DNA of 64,000 nt, from positions 3,596,001 to 3,660,000 of the forward strand of contig JAHRBC010000002.1 of NCBI GenBank assembly GCA_022702545.1, in the 5' to 3' direction. Below are positions 37,346-49,178 of the stretch, one piece after another. Made by a program: the position numbers and the translations under genes. Positions within the stretch are counted from its first letter, which is position 1. Every line of letters begins with the position of its first letter. The notes beneath the pieces are model-generated. The model was given only the letters and a program-made list of their open reading frames with translations. It was not told the DNA's origin and did not search any database. This DNA comes from Phycomyces nitens (taxonomy: Eukaryota; Mucoromycota; Mucoromycetes; Mucorales; Phycomycetaceae).

Positions 37346-37659
37346 TGACATTTATCGATAAAGACCATCATCCCATTTATAGATGTTCTTATTATTTTAA
37401 CTACTAGTGATCTTCACGGCCTTATGCACACACAAAGAGGTGTTCTCTACATGCCAGGGGCTACGATAACCATAATCTATAGAGAATTGCTTTTAAACAT
37501 CTCTTTATCGAACAAGGAGTTCTCGATTGTCTTTTGCGCGCATCATATTCACTCAATTGATGTTAAACTATATGATTACCAACACATCACGCGGGCTTGG
37601 CTTGAAATAGTCAAGCAATTGTCTGACAAAGGTTTTTTTTTTGGTTGGTTGGTTGGTTG

Positions 37660-38375
37660 TCCGGATAAATCTGTAGCTCGAGGATAATCTACGGGCTAGT
37701 GAATAGCAAGTCTCTGTGTATTCTGTCCAGATGGCCACCATTAGTTTTTGTCTATAAAGGTAAAAATAAATAAATTGATAGAATTATATAGAATATAGAC
37801 GGCAAAATTGTCCAATTTATTCCGTGTTCTGCACTCCCAGCCATTTCACACACATTCGGTCAGGCTGCCATTGAAACCATTAACAATACTGTGCCACAAG
37901 ATATCGACGTACTGATCAACAATGCTGGAAACTATGGAATAAAGGGATTATCTATTGAAGAAATGCAGCCTGTTAGTGTCTTTTTCATCATCTACTAATT
38001 AAATTTGGGTGAAATTCTCATTAGTCCACCCAAAGATTTCAATATGTTTTTGAAACCAATGTGACTCGGGCAGCGTTGGTTTTATTAAAGAGGCGTTTAG
38101 CTCGGCATATTGTTAATCTCACGTCTGTTCTTGGGTCGCTATCTCTTGCCACGACAGGTACTATTTGCATAGAGTTGCCAAGGCAGCCTTAAAAGTTAGT
38201 CATGGAGGACATTTAGAGAACAGACAATCTATAGTTGTGGATATATACACCCTGGCCGAGCAAGAACAAATCTCGGTGGTCTAGATGGGCCTTTGTCTGC
38301 TGAGCAGGTTATTAGTGGGGTATTGTCTTGCCTAGAATTAAAAGCGAAAAAGAGTATCCAATGGCAATTTGTGAT
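37660..38375 (+). pseudogene. Short-chain dehydrogenase/reductase pseudogene
   Basis: SDR landmarks are present in order but in different frames. A Rossmann-start remnant SSRIIYGLVNSK (about 37674-37709) has lost a glycine of the GxSRGIG motif. Then come IDVLINNAGNYGIKGLSIEE (NNAG motif intact), FQYVFETNVTRAALVLLKR and HIVNLTSVLGSLSLATTG. The active-site segment YYLHRVAKAALK follows in a shifted frame, with the catalytic Tyr of YxxxK replaced by His (CAT at 38168). A second shift precedes IHPGRARTNLGGLDGPLSAE, where GATATATACACC carries an apparent extra TA. An intron-like gap (about 37974-38022, GTTAGT...CATTAG) is retained, so this decayed from an intron-bearing copy rather than from a cDNA. 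No start codon is evident. Confidence 0.75.
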
Positions 38376-39901
38376 AATTACTGGTTACCATTTTGTTTTC
38401 AACATGAGAATCAATAGACCAATGTATCTGCAATCTAATGAGTGATTAAGAACTGTGTACCAAAGATCAATGGGGAGGATTTCTTGTACTTGGTGATAAT
38501 CTTGCATACAAATACATTTATAAATATTCTAAAGGTTACCTTTTTTATTTATTTATTAATATGATTCTTTATTTTATTATTCTATTCCCAGATCAGTTAA
38601 TTTTCAATGATTGCTCGTTATTGCACGTATTACCTTTGCACATATTTTTTGTATTCACAAGCCATGTCAAATCAGGACACACGATCGAGAGCTTCTTTGG
38701 AATGAATTTTCTTTTTGTTGTTATATAGAAAAAAGGTTAAATTTGTCTCCATGGCAACAAATCTTTCTTACTTTTTTTTTTAATTTACTTGTTTTTGTTT
38801 TTTAATTTCTAAAACATGTCTACAGTCTCCATGGCAACAAATTCATTATCAATTCATAATAATAATAATAAAAGGGTTTTCATTATTTATTTCTTGTGCA
38901 TGTCTGTTGTCTGTGGGCGCGTGTGTTATTTTTACATTAAATAAATAAAAATATATATTTATATGTATGTGTGTATGTATTTAATAGGCAGCCTGCCAAT
39001 AGGACCCAGATTAAAGGCTCACAAGCTCCCCGGTCAAGCTCAGCCATGGCGCCAATCGCTACATGGAATGATTGCACAAATGATCTTGATAGGGCTGATT
39101 GTAATACTCCCAACTGGCCAGTGCCACCTTGCGGTAAATCTAGTTTGATGAACCAAACACCAAAAAAGACACAGACAAAAAAAAAGACCTCTGAAAGTCT
39201 ATTTTTATAAAAAGACGGAATGATCCCAGAGTCTAAGTTTATAATGGATATATGCTGGAAGTTGCAGAGAAATATATATATATATATATATTTATATAAA
39301 AGTACGGCGACCTATTCAATAATTACAGCTGATACAATCCCTTTTTTGATTATTATTTTTTAAAAAAAAGAAGAAAAAGAAATTGCTAATGATAAAAGGG
39401 CTAGATCCCTCTGTGGCTGATTAAAGAGTATCTGCTTTTCCTGCTTATTATTGGCATTGGTTAAAGTGTTTATCCCTTTAAGGACGTTTGATTAAAGAAG
39501 TATGTGTTGCTACATATTAATTGTAATGATCTATATTATTAATACATAAAATAAAAGAGGGAGGAAATGGCCGATCACGTTGTAGGGCAAAACTACGACA
39601 GTGTAACAGCGAGGTATGCAACGTGAAAAATAGACAAAAAGCAGTGAGAGTTTTGAAGTGTGAGTTGATGAACTGGAAAAAAATATTTATTTATTTGAAT
39701 GCGTATAAACCCTTTTTTAGTTCTCTACCTATTTCGCACCCCTTCCTTTCCTCTCTCCCAAAAGCCCTTTTGTGAAATCCCAAATCAAGTATAATACGCT
39801 TTTTGTCAACATATATCTGTGATTTCCTTTTATCGATCGCCCTTCCAACCTCGAAGCCCTTTTTTTGATTTTGTTTTTTACTAAATCAAGAAACAACTGT
39901 C
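38376..39901. other. Intergenic with GC-richer islet near 38990-39170
   Basis: Mostly AT-rich. One islet reads, in a single frame, GSQAPRSSSAMAPIATWNDC and TNDLDRADCNTPNWPVPPCG, with a coding-like composition and a preceding TTTAATAG acceptor-like site. I could not connect it to a gene. It may be an exon relic. Confidence 0.35.
38745..38838. promoter_or_regulatory. Pair of RFX X-box-like sites, 80 bp apart
   Basis: GTCTCCATGGCAAC occurs at 38745-38758 and again at 38825-38838, within an identical 18-nt direct repeat (ending ACAAAT). The motif fits the RFX/Crt1 X-box consensus (RYYNYY-N2-RRNRAC). Binding is inferred only from the consensus. Confidence 0.4.
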
Positions 39902-39961
39902 ATGCAATCATCAAACTACTACACCCCTCCCTCTCAAGGCTATATGATGGCACAGCAACAG

Positions 39962-39999
<38 letters not shown>

Positions 40000-40728
40000 G
40001 CATCATCACCAGCAGCAGCAGCAAATTCATCACCACCCTCATCCTCATCCTCAGCAGCAGCAACAGCAGCAAATTCATCACTCGCAACCACTTCAGATCC
40101 GGTACAATCCCAATAACCCTCTCCCCTCTGCGCATCCCCTTCCTGACCCAAGACAACACCAAGCACCACCACCTGCGGATGTCATCATCGACAATGGTCA
40201 AGGCGCCGAAGACGATGACTCTGATGAAAGCGACAAGAAGCCAAACAAGCGCTCTGGTCGCCGCAAGATCAAGATTGAGTATATCGAAGACAAGACCAGA
40301 CGTCATATCACCTTCTCCAAGAGAAAGGCCGGTATCATGAAAAAGGTAAAACAGGTTTCTCTTCTCCTTATTTACCCCCCATTTTTTTAAAAAAACTAAT
40401 GACCATTCGACATAGGCGTATGAGCTCAGTACTCTCACAGGAACCCAAGTGCTTCTCCTGGTGGTCTCTGAAACGGGTCTGGTCTACACATTCACAACCC
40501 CAAAGCTCCAGCCATTGGTTACAAAGCCTGAAGGCAAGAACCTGATTCAGTCATGTTTGAATGCCCCCGATACTGCCGAGCCTTCACAGGGAAACGCAGC
40601 ATCCGTAGGCCCAGATCCACCTTCAAACACAGTAAGCTTATCAATCAGATAAACATTGATAATATAATTTAACCAATTTACAGGCTAACACGGACATCTA
40701 TGCTGATCGAAGAAAGGTGCGATCTTAG
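39902..40728 (+). CDS. MADS-box transcription factor, SRF/MCM1 type
   Basis: Three exons: 39902-40347, about 40416-40630 and 40684-40728. The N-terminus MQSSNYYTPPSQGYMMAQ leads into long Gln and Gln/His runs (CAG/CAA/CAT repeats, about 39952-40085) and an acidic stretch. The MADS domain is split by the first intron: GRRKIKIEYIEDKTRRHITF, then SKRKAGIMKK, then AYELSTLTGTQVLLLVVSET and GLVYTFTTPKLQPLV. The K-R-T/K-I.I..I spacing and the SAM-like end (TTPKLQPLV) place it in the SRF/Mcm1 subfamily rather than MEF2. It should bind CArG-type boxes as a dimer and partner with other factors. The C-terminal region is short; the TAG at 40726 could be read through if the GTGCGA before it were a donor. 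Confidence 0.9.
39952..40085. repeat. CAG/CAA/CAT polyglutamine-histidine repeat, coding
   Basis: Mixed CAG, CAA and CAT codons encode several Gln runs interrupted by His in the N-terminal region of the MADS-box protein. Confidence 0.9.
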
Positions 40729-41020
40729 AAACCCAATTTCTTACCTTTTATTATTTTTATTATTATTTTTATTACTATTATTTTTTATTTTTTGGCATGG
40801 CATTTCTCAGTATAAATATTTTTTAAAAAGAAGATACATATAAATATAAGCACAACATATATTTCATAAACTCGCAAGTATCCAATTATCCTCTAACAAT
40901 GGAGTACAATTCAACATTGTTTTCGGTACAATTTGTCCCGGATTTATTCTACTTTTGTGGATAAATGACGTTTCCTATAGTTAATTAGGAATAAATATGT
41001 AGAAATACACAGATCTTAGG

Positions 41021-44000
41021 TTATTGTGTTTGTCCAATGTAGCGTCGCATAAACAAACTGAGATCAAGCGCAGAAGGTGCACGGGCAGTTATTTGTACAA
41101 TCCCTTTAGGTTCCATTGCCACATGCACCAAAACCGGCCCGCCCAAACCATCCGTGGCAATCAGTTCGTTGCCAATCAATTCAACCTTTTCCAAATCTAA
41201 TTCCTCACAGACTCTTTCAAATAGACCTTCTCCTTGACCATGCTCAACTCTTTTTTCTTCAAACTCATAGTCAACCCAGGCAGCTCCAAACTCTTCTGTA
41301 GAGACAATTGGTCTGTCTTGGTCCTTTTCATCATCCTCGGCCAACTCTAGCGCCAACAGACTGGATATCATGGACGACTGGAGTATAGATAATTAGGCTA
41401 ATTCAATTTCCAAAAATAAAATAATAAAAAGAAGCTTGGGGGCTTACCTCTTTAACTATGTAACACACTGTTAGCACAAGCAGAATATGTCATTTTAATG
41501 TAGCTTACTTTGCACCGAGGATTGCTGATAACCAGTGGCTGGCATTAACAGACTCAGGGTGCTAAACGTATTATAGGTTATTTATTTTTCTGTGCATATA
41601 CAACTCTGGCGAATATTACCTAGAACGGCTACTACTCTTTAACGTACGATCAAAGAAAAGATCTAAATCTTTTTCCGATCGTGTTTGTGGTTGCACCTGC
41701 TTCTGAGGCCCAAGATCCCTTTCGATTTTCTGGGACAGGCCTGTATTATACTTGACATCGGTCAAAGTTGGAGCCTCATAAGCTTTTGTGTATCCAATAA
41801 AAAAGTTAGCCTGTCATTCCATTTCTTGCGTACTCCCCCCACAAGCCCTGTCATCTTACCAGGCTCACTAAAGCGACTTGTTGTTGGCCTATTGGGATTA
41901 GCCAAAATCTTAATATTATGAGAGATTGGGTAAGCTTCTTCAACAGATCTCTTGAAGCTGTCGTCTTCAATGAACCCTAATAGTTCCAGGGCCAACTTGG
42001 ACACCAAATAACTCGTTAATATCCTGGTAAATTAGCAAGATATTATCTTTACTTCTTGTTTTTCCAGGATCGGAGACACTCTACACTCGTTCAGAATAGA
42101 CTCGAGTCCGGGCAGCCATGTTTTTGACCGCTTTATACACTGTTTGATTGCCTGTAACCCAATTATATGTAGCACATCGTCTAGTATATTGCATTATATA
42201 TCCGTCAGCGCATCTTTTTCTTGGTTCTCGGATTAAACTACCCAAGCACTGAATTCTATTCTGACTACCTTTGATAGATCCTATCCATTTTTGCAAGTGC
42301 TTCATGGCAGCGACGTCCGTAAAGGAATGGTCCACATAGGCGTACTCTCCTACCATCTTACATAAGTTTATTGTTTAGGGTTAGAACAAGTCAAATGAAA
42401 GTATAAATACCCAATTTAGGGAATTTTGAAATGGATTTGGACATTGACCCTTTACCCATCTTTGTCTATTTGGATTACCTCACATGCCAGTTGAACAAGA
42501 TACAAGGCCAAGGGAGTACTTGGAGATCTCTTGAGAACCCTAAAAAAGCTATTCACACCGTGCTCCAATAGAGTAAATGGCTCTGTGTCGGTCTCCATGG
42601 CTACAGGGCAACATCAGGACAAGCAAAGATAATCACGTATTTCTGTTTGCTTTTACCTAATTTTATAGCCTTGCAATGGGACTCTATTACCGCATTATCG
42701 AGGTTTGTCTGTGCTGCCAAGATATCTATTTTGGTGTCAATGTACCACGGGCTTACTTTGCAATGGGTAAGGTACCAAAAATATAGAGTCAAGAATCAAC
42801 ATGGTAAATAGGTTATATTCTCATCAATCACACATTCATGTGTGCGGTTGAATAGATAAAGGATATAGATCAATCATATCAAGGTACCAATAGGCAATTC
42901 GGTCTCGAATGTGGGTTGGTGCCTGTGTCTCCAAGGCACCCTTAACCTTGTCTCGGATTTGGTGCAATGTATCTTGGTTGGCAATGCTGTCCAGAATGTC
43001 TAGGCTCTTGAACACAAGCGTATCATCCTCCACACCAGCCAAAAGATTGTCTGCAACCAACTCTCCCTGTAGCCATTCCTCGGTCCACATACTCTTGTCA
43101 AGAGCTTCGAGACACAGGAGCCCGAGGTACTTCATATTGTGATTCCCGGCCTCGAGGAATTTGCTGATAACACGGACCAGTTGTTCTACATTGTCATTAT
43201 TTTCTGAGCCAATAACTCTTACACAGGACAGGATGATTGCTAGAGCACAAATAGATTAATGGGTGTCTCGATTGTGACAATCAATAGACTGCCACCAGAG
43301 AAGGTGTACCATAAGCAGCATCTACTTTTCTTTCCGCACTGTTCAAACAATCCATCACAATGGCATTTATTTCCTCAATTGACCTAGAACAGATTCAGAG
43401 GTAGTACATTATCAATAAATAAATAAATGAATAGATAAATAACCAAATATTATCATTTGATTTTTTGTGTGTGTATATTCTGAATTGAATCTGATTGTGT
43501 ACTTTACCCAACATTTGTCTTGTAGGATTGGATGATGTCCAGCAGGTGAATTTGAGCCCAGGGAGCCAACACTCCATGGTAGATAAATGACCGATGAAGC
43601 CTGTTTTCCAATATTTGTCGAAAGATTCGACAGAACAAGGGCAATAATTGCTCGTATTCGGCTGCATTATCCTAGGTTGAACAAATAAGTCGTGGAAGTG
43701 GCTTGAGGGTCTTACCTTTAGAATGACCTTCCACACCGCCAAGGCTGCAAATACAACACTTGGGTCCTTGTCTTCCAGGGCTTCTTTTAGATAGCCGTCA
43801 ATGTGACTCAATATGTGAGGCGATCTTTGGTAGAAGCACAATAGGGCCAGTAATGCCTTTTTTCTTACTATTTGCCTAATAAATAAATAAGTAAAGAAGG
43901 TTGGAACCACAAGAATTCAGGAATTGAACGAGATTTGGGTTCACTGATTAGGCTGGCTTACTTTGGGTAGCCGAGGCATGCTATTGTAGCTTGCAAGAGA

Positions 44001-44755
44001 TTGTCTTCCATCTCTGGGAGCTGCAAATACCCAATCGCATTCAATGCTGCACATTTGTCGAGATAGTTTTGGCTCTTGAGGTCCTTGTTGTTTGATAAAA
44101 CATGAGCAACACAATAAAAAAAAACTAAACACTCTAGGCCTCTTACTCTCTGGAGGGTGTTGATCAGCATGATTCCAAGTGAAGGATCGTGTTCAAGAAA
44201 CAGCGCACAGGCCAAATAACCTGATGTGAATTCAAGCAGAGTTTAGAAAATGAACGTGGGCCAATTAATAAAACTTTATGGATCAAAGACGCGTTTTTTT
44301 TTCTCATTGTACCAGTTCGCCTCTGGCCCACGGTTTCTCCACTCTGAGTAGTCATGATGGCATAAATGACACCAAACTCTACAGAGTAGCCAAGCATGGC
44401 ACAGTGAACAAGGCATATCAGATAGTCCTTCATTTTGGCCTTTCATGGAGTGTAGGCGTGCACACCAGGTGAGTATTGGGAAATTGGCCGATAGTCCCCC
44501 CCAAAAAAAAAACCTACCGAAGACACATCAGGATGGCTCATCTTGGCAGCCAAGAGCTCAAGTTCCTTTTGGACATGCGAATGCTCTTCCTAATAAACAA
44601 GAATCTTTATTCATCTCAACATGAAGTCAATTGTGTGTCAATTTCATTACAGCTTTGCTTTTTGATTCCATAATCTTTTTGATGAATCCATAGAATTCTG
44701 TACTTGCTCCAGAAGCAATGAATTCTGAACCGAGAAAGGACTGTAATCGTGCCAT
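41021..44755 (-). CDS. AP-4 adaptor complex subunit epsilon
   Basis: About a dozen exons. The start MARLQSFLGSEFIASGASTE at 44755 is followed by KELELLAAKMSHPDVSS and the adaptin N-terminal core: KMKDYLICLVHCAMLGYSVE, GYLACALFLEHDPSLGIMLI, LKSQNYLDKCAALNAIGYLQ, QIVRKKALLALLCFYQRSPH and FIYHGVLAPWAQIHLLDIIQ. Further helical repeats run to PWYIDTKIDILAAQTNLDNA and a 'MVGEYAYVDHS' element. The last exon, STEEFGAAWVDYEFEEKRVE to the end, resembles the AP-4 epsilon C-terminal appendage (TPEEFG..W.., then 'IEIIGNE') rather than AP-1 gamma ears. AP-4 is a TGN coat for cargo sorting. Exons between 41390 and 42840 are partly ambiguous, so the mid-C-terminal linker is approximate. Confidence 0.8.
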
Positions 44756-45339
44756 GGAGAATGAGAAGAGAAATCGTGTATATTATTCTTGCGTTTAGCA
44801 GGTTGCAAAAATCAGTTGACTTTTAAAAAAGCGCAAGAAATCTAAAAAGGTGCGTGAGAGAAAAAGTAAAATATAGGTTCTGGTTGGCCAGGTGAGTCAA
44901 AATGTGTATATGTGTGTGTATATATAAATATAAATATAAATATGTCGACTGAGCGCGGTTTATAAGAGTGAATGATTTGGACAAGATTTCCTTTTATGTG
45001 TGTGGAAGAGTTAAAGAGATAAGACATTCTTTTTTTCTATTGTAATGTAGCTCTTGTTCGCTTGGAAATTCTATATTGATCATACGATTCAATGGTTAAA
45101 TTACAATTGCACCGAGAGATCCATGAGATTTTTGTATTTATTTTTGTATTTATTTTTGTATTTATTTTCTCATAGGCACTATTATTATTATTTTTTGCTC
45201 TGTGCCAAATCCCGCCTTTTTTAAATACATATAAAAATGGATTGTCAGACAGAACACAAGCCAAAATAAGAATAAGAATAAAACTCAAATAAAATTACAA
45301 GCTCTTCATTTAATTGATCCTCTTTTTCCTTTACTTCCA
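44756..45339. other. Divergent promoter region, AP-4 epsilon / RhoGEF
   Basis: 584 bp. It contains three exact tandem copies of a 12-bp unit TTTTTGTATTTA (45129-45164), an (ATT)n tract (45180-45195) and an A/TATAAA-rich stretch near 44915-44945. Confidence 0.55.
45129..45164. repeat. Three tandem copies of a 12-bp unit
   Basis: The unit TTTTTGTATTTA is repeated exactly at 45129, 45141 and 45153. Confidence 0.9.
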
Positions 45340-47066
45340 ATGGAAAGCACCGAGAGAAAATACAGCGATCTGACGCTATGGCAAACCACAACCCTATCAA
45401 TTCACACCAGCAGCAGTGGGGCCAGCACTCAAGAAGAAGCAGGATTCGATAATCATTGGCAAGATCCACATTCACTCTCCTTTATTCCTCCACCCACATG
45501 CAATCAGCTCTTGGACGATTTCTCGATTATCGACGACCTCTACGATTCATTTGAGACCGAAGACGAGAGCTCAGGCTATGGTAAAGCACAAACGAACTAG
45601 GACCTTGGGCATCCGTGTAACACTCATGTTAAAGACGAACAGGTCGTCGACACTGCAAGAAATGTTGCCCAGAAACAGCAGGCTGTCCAGGCATTGTTGG
45701 ACGCCGAGGGACAATACCTTGGGGACATACAGATCCTTTTGGATATATACGCTACTCGAACCCAATTGTGGTCTGAAATGCCCAACAATCGGGATTTGCT
45801 GACACGTAAATCACAAACTGCGTTCCAGGATGTCGAAATATTGGTTCGAGATTTGTCAGAGATCACAAGTATTCACAAATCATTCCATAGAGAGTTGGGA
45901 GAAAGGTAAGCCTGGCCACGAATCCTAAAGCACTCTAACCATCTCCAGACTGCAGATATGGGGACCTACCCAACTTCTTTCAGATATCTTTAGTCGACTG
46001 GTTAGTTTATGCTTTTCTTGGCCAAGTATTTTATTTAACCTTGGACTCTTTTCTAGTACGACCGTCTTGCTTACTATGAAACCTTTTTCAAGAACTACAC
46101 CAACACAGTCGTTACACTTGATGTCCTCTTGAAAACCGCGCCATTTGTAAAACTCATGGATGTAAGCTTGATTTAACAAACAAAACAAAAAACAAAACGG
46201 TCCCCATCTAACATCAGATCAGACCTGGACAGCCGAGTTCAATCCTCCTCTTCGTGATATCCTGACTTATTTCAAATCACCGCTGCTGCAGTCCGGGTAT
46301 TATGCTCGTTCGCTTGGCCAACTCGTATATTACACCGAACCATGTCACCCCGACTATCTCGGTCTTTTGAGGATAGCTCATGCATTCCAGGCACGTGAGG
46401 CTGACTGGAAAGAGACGTGAGTAACCCCAATGTGTATTCACGATCCCTAACCCCAAATCTACAAAACAAAGTATACAAGATCGTCTGAACCACCTAGGCG
46501 TACTTCAAGTCTTCCGTACCCTTTTACACTGTCCTGCTCTGGTCACACCAACCCGACGCCTACTCTTACAGAGCACAATGGTCAAGGTTGATCTGGCGGA
46601 CCCGAGTTCTGTTTCGGACACCAGACTCTATGTATTATACAACGACATGCTGGTCCTCAGTCGACGAAAGGACAAAAAGGACAATAAGACGGTCTACAAA
46701 GAGTGCCTTCCGTTGGTCAAGACAGAGATCAAACTATTGACCAAGCAATTGGCCACTCGAATGGCAGAAGTCAAGAAGCCGGCTAGTTTTCAGTCATTAT
46801 TTGGCCGCAAACAATTACAAGACGAGGTTCCTGGAGTACCGGTTCCAATGGCATTTGGGTTTGAAGTATCCATGCCACCTGAAGGTTCATTAGACGGTGT
46901 GGCCATGTTATCGAATCCAGTTGCGACCTCTGTGTCCGGAAGCTCACTAAGTGTACGCCGTCGCCATGTGGTGAGGACCCGGTCGCTTGCGGAACAGCAA
47001 TTGTGGGTTGCTGCCCTGCGCCGGGTTGTGCGCGCCGTGACAATCAAAGACAATGAGAATTATTAG
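45340..47066 (+). CDS. RhoGEF with DH and PH domains
   Basis: Six exons: 45340-45580, 45635-45905, about 45951-46001, 46058-46160, 46219-46416 and 46472-47066. The N-terminus is acidic and low in complexity (MESTERKYSDLTLW). The DH domain starts near DEQVVDTARNVAQKQQ and continues LLDAEGQYLGDIQILLDIYA, DVEILVRDLSEITSIHKSFH, YDRLAYYETFFKNYTNTVVT and SPLLQSGYYARSLGQLVYYT, where the usual QRVPRY-type helix is strongly altered. A PH domain follows (TMVKVDLADPSSVSDTRLYV, YNDMLVLSRRKDK, ending LAEQQLWVAALRRVVRAV), with an inserted loop of about 60 residues. It would activate a Rho/Cdc42-type GTPase if the divergent DH is still functional. The first intron is 54 nt (45581-45634). Confidence 0.75.
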
Positions 47067-47271
47067 CAGGTCTATTGGAATTCTTATTTAATTAATGTAA
47101 TGATGATTATTATGATAATGATGATGATAATGATTATTATTATTATGATTATTATTTGATATTTGATATTTAATATTTTTGAATACACACAAGCAAGAAG
47201 AAGAGGGGAAGGAAGAAAGGATAGATAATTGAATTCATTTTCTTGAAAAACAAAAAATAAGAAGAGGTCTG

Positions 47272-49178
47272 TTAGTGCTCAGCCCACTTGATAGACTTGA
47301 GGTCAATGCCCTCTTGGACCTATATGATTACATGATTAATTAGTTGGCCAATTCAATAAATATCAAGTCAATAATAAACTTGCCATTTCCCAAAGAGGAG
47401 ACATGTCTCTCAGCTTTCCGACATGCTGGCTCACACGGTCAATGACAAAATCAACCTCTTCTTCAGTAGTGAAGCGTCCGATACCAAATCTAATTGAGCT
47501 GTGGGCCTGCTCGTCATCAGCACCCAAGGCACGGAGGACATACGAAGGCTCTAATGAGGCAGATGTACAGGCTGATCCAGAAGACAAGGCAATGTCCTTG
47601 AGGGCCATCAACAACGATTCACCCTCGACATAGGCAAACGACAGATTGACACAACCTTTTTTGTAAAAAAAAAATTATCATATTAATATACATATATACA
47701 TACATATATATATATGACTTGTAATCATTCCATGTATTTTTACCTGGGTAACTCTTGTTGGGATCTCCATTACGGGTTACTTCAGGAACCCTTTCGTTGA
47801 TACCGTTGATGAGGCGCTGAGAAAGAGCCGAGATATGCTTGTGATCGTACTAGATAAAACGTCAGATATATATGTATATGTATATATATGCTTGGGATTT
47901 GCAATTAAAAGTGTGTCTCAGAACCCCTGCACAATGGATCCTCACAAAGACTAGGAGACGGAACAAATAAGTCTGTTCCATCTTGAATCCTTCTTTGTTC
48001 ACATTGGCGTTGTTTTTTCGTGCAACAGACACGATTCATCATGGACACACCAATGAAATTTCAAAATAGAATGACCCTTACCTCCATTTCTTCGCGTGCC
48101 ACACGGCAGGCCTCGCCCAGACCCACAGTAAGCATAGTAGGCACAGTACCACTTCTGATGCCACGTTCTTGACCACCACCGCTCTGGATAGCTTCAATTC
48201 TGACACGAGGTCTACGACGAACATAAATGGCACCGATTCCCTTGGGACCATACAATTTATGGCCAGAGATGCTCATCAAATCAATGTTCATCGAGTTGAC
48301 GTCCATTGGAATCTTTCCGACGGCCTGTGCGGCATCAGTGTGGAAAAAGACCTTTTTGGCCTTGCAAATGGCGCCAATCTCGGCCACTGGCTGGAGTACA
48401 CCAATCTCGTTGTTGACGGTCATGATGGACACCAAGGCAGTGTCTGGACGAATGGCTTCCTCAAGCTGCTTCAAATCAACCAAACCATTTGATTGGACAG
48501 GAAGATAGGTTACTTCAAAGCCTTCTTCCTGAAGCACACGACAAGAATCAAGGACGCACTTGTGTTCCTACCATTTCAAATTTGTATTAATAATCCGCGC
48601 CAAGAGTCATATTATATTATTATTATTATTAAAAGAAAAATTAAATTAATTTCTGGATTTGGAGAGACTTACAATCAGGGTAGTGATCAAATGACGTTTT
48701 TTGTTTTTGTAAAAGCGAGCGACACCTTTGATGCTAAGATTGTTGGACTCTGTGGCACCAGAGGTAAAGATGATCTCCTTGGGATCAGCACCAACCAGCT
48801 TTGCAACCTCTTCACGAGCTGCGTCAACCGCCTTTTCAGACTCCCAGCCATAAGGATGGGTTCTAGAGTGAGGGTTGCCGTAGAGTTCGGTCATGTATGG
48901 CAACATTGCATCCAGCACACGAGGATCCATTGGACTTGTGGCTTGCATGTCAAGGTAGACCGGACGACCCTCGACGGTGACGGGTGCAGCCTGGAAACCA
49001 AGAGTGTCTAGAGACTTGTCAGTATTTGTTGTTCTAGAGTAGAATTGTTCTTACCTTTTGTGGGACTAATGGTTTCTACGGCTTTTTGGGCCGAAGAACT
49101 GTGAGTCAATCTAGTGAATGGGATCAAATGACGTGCATTTGGGATTGCACGTCTCAAGAGGGTGGTCCTTGCCAACAT
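47272..49178 (-). CDS. NFS1: Cysteine desulfurase, mitochondrial (NFS1/IscS)
   Basis: About 470 residues in six exons. The start [20 protein letters not shown] at 49178 is an arginine-rich mitochondrial presequence. The fold-type I PLP enzyme follows: [67 protein letters not shown] and the PLP-lysine motif [20 protein letters not shown]. The catalytic cysteine loop is [20 protein letters not shown], with [19 protein letters not shown] next. It ends [15 protein letters not shown]. It supplies persulfide sulfur for Fe-S cluster assembly on the scaffold Isu1. Length and all active-site motifs are normal, so this is a functional copy. Confidence 0.96.

Noticed and set aside
37424..37687. 87-codon ORF between the zinc-knuckle scrap and the SDR relic
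   Set aside because: No motif was recognised. It ends in a TTGG repeat and overlaps the start of the SDR pseudogene.
39911..40438. Leucine-rich 175-codon minus-strand ORF that looks like membrane spans
   Set aside because: It is the antisense reading of CAG/CAA repeats and the MADS box, a compositional artefact.
48493..49011. 172-codon plus-strand ORF
   Set aside because: It is antisense to NFS1 and spans one of its introns; no protein-like features were seen.
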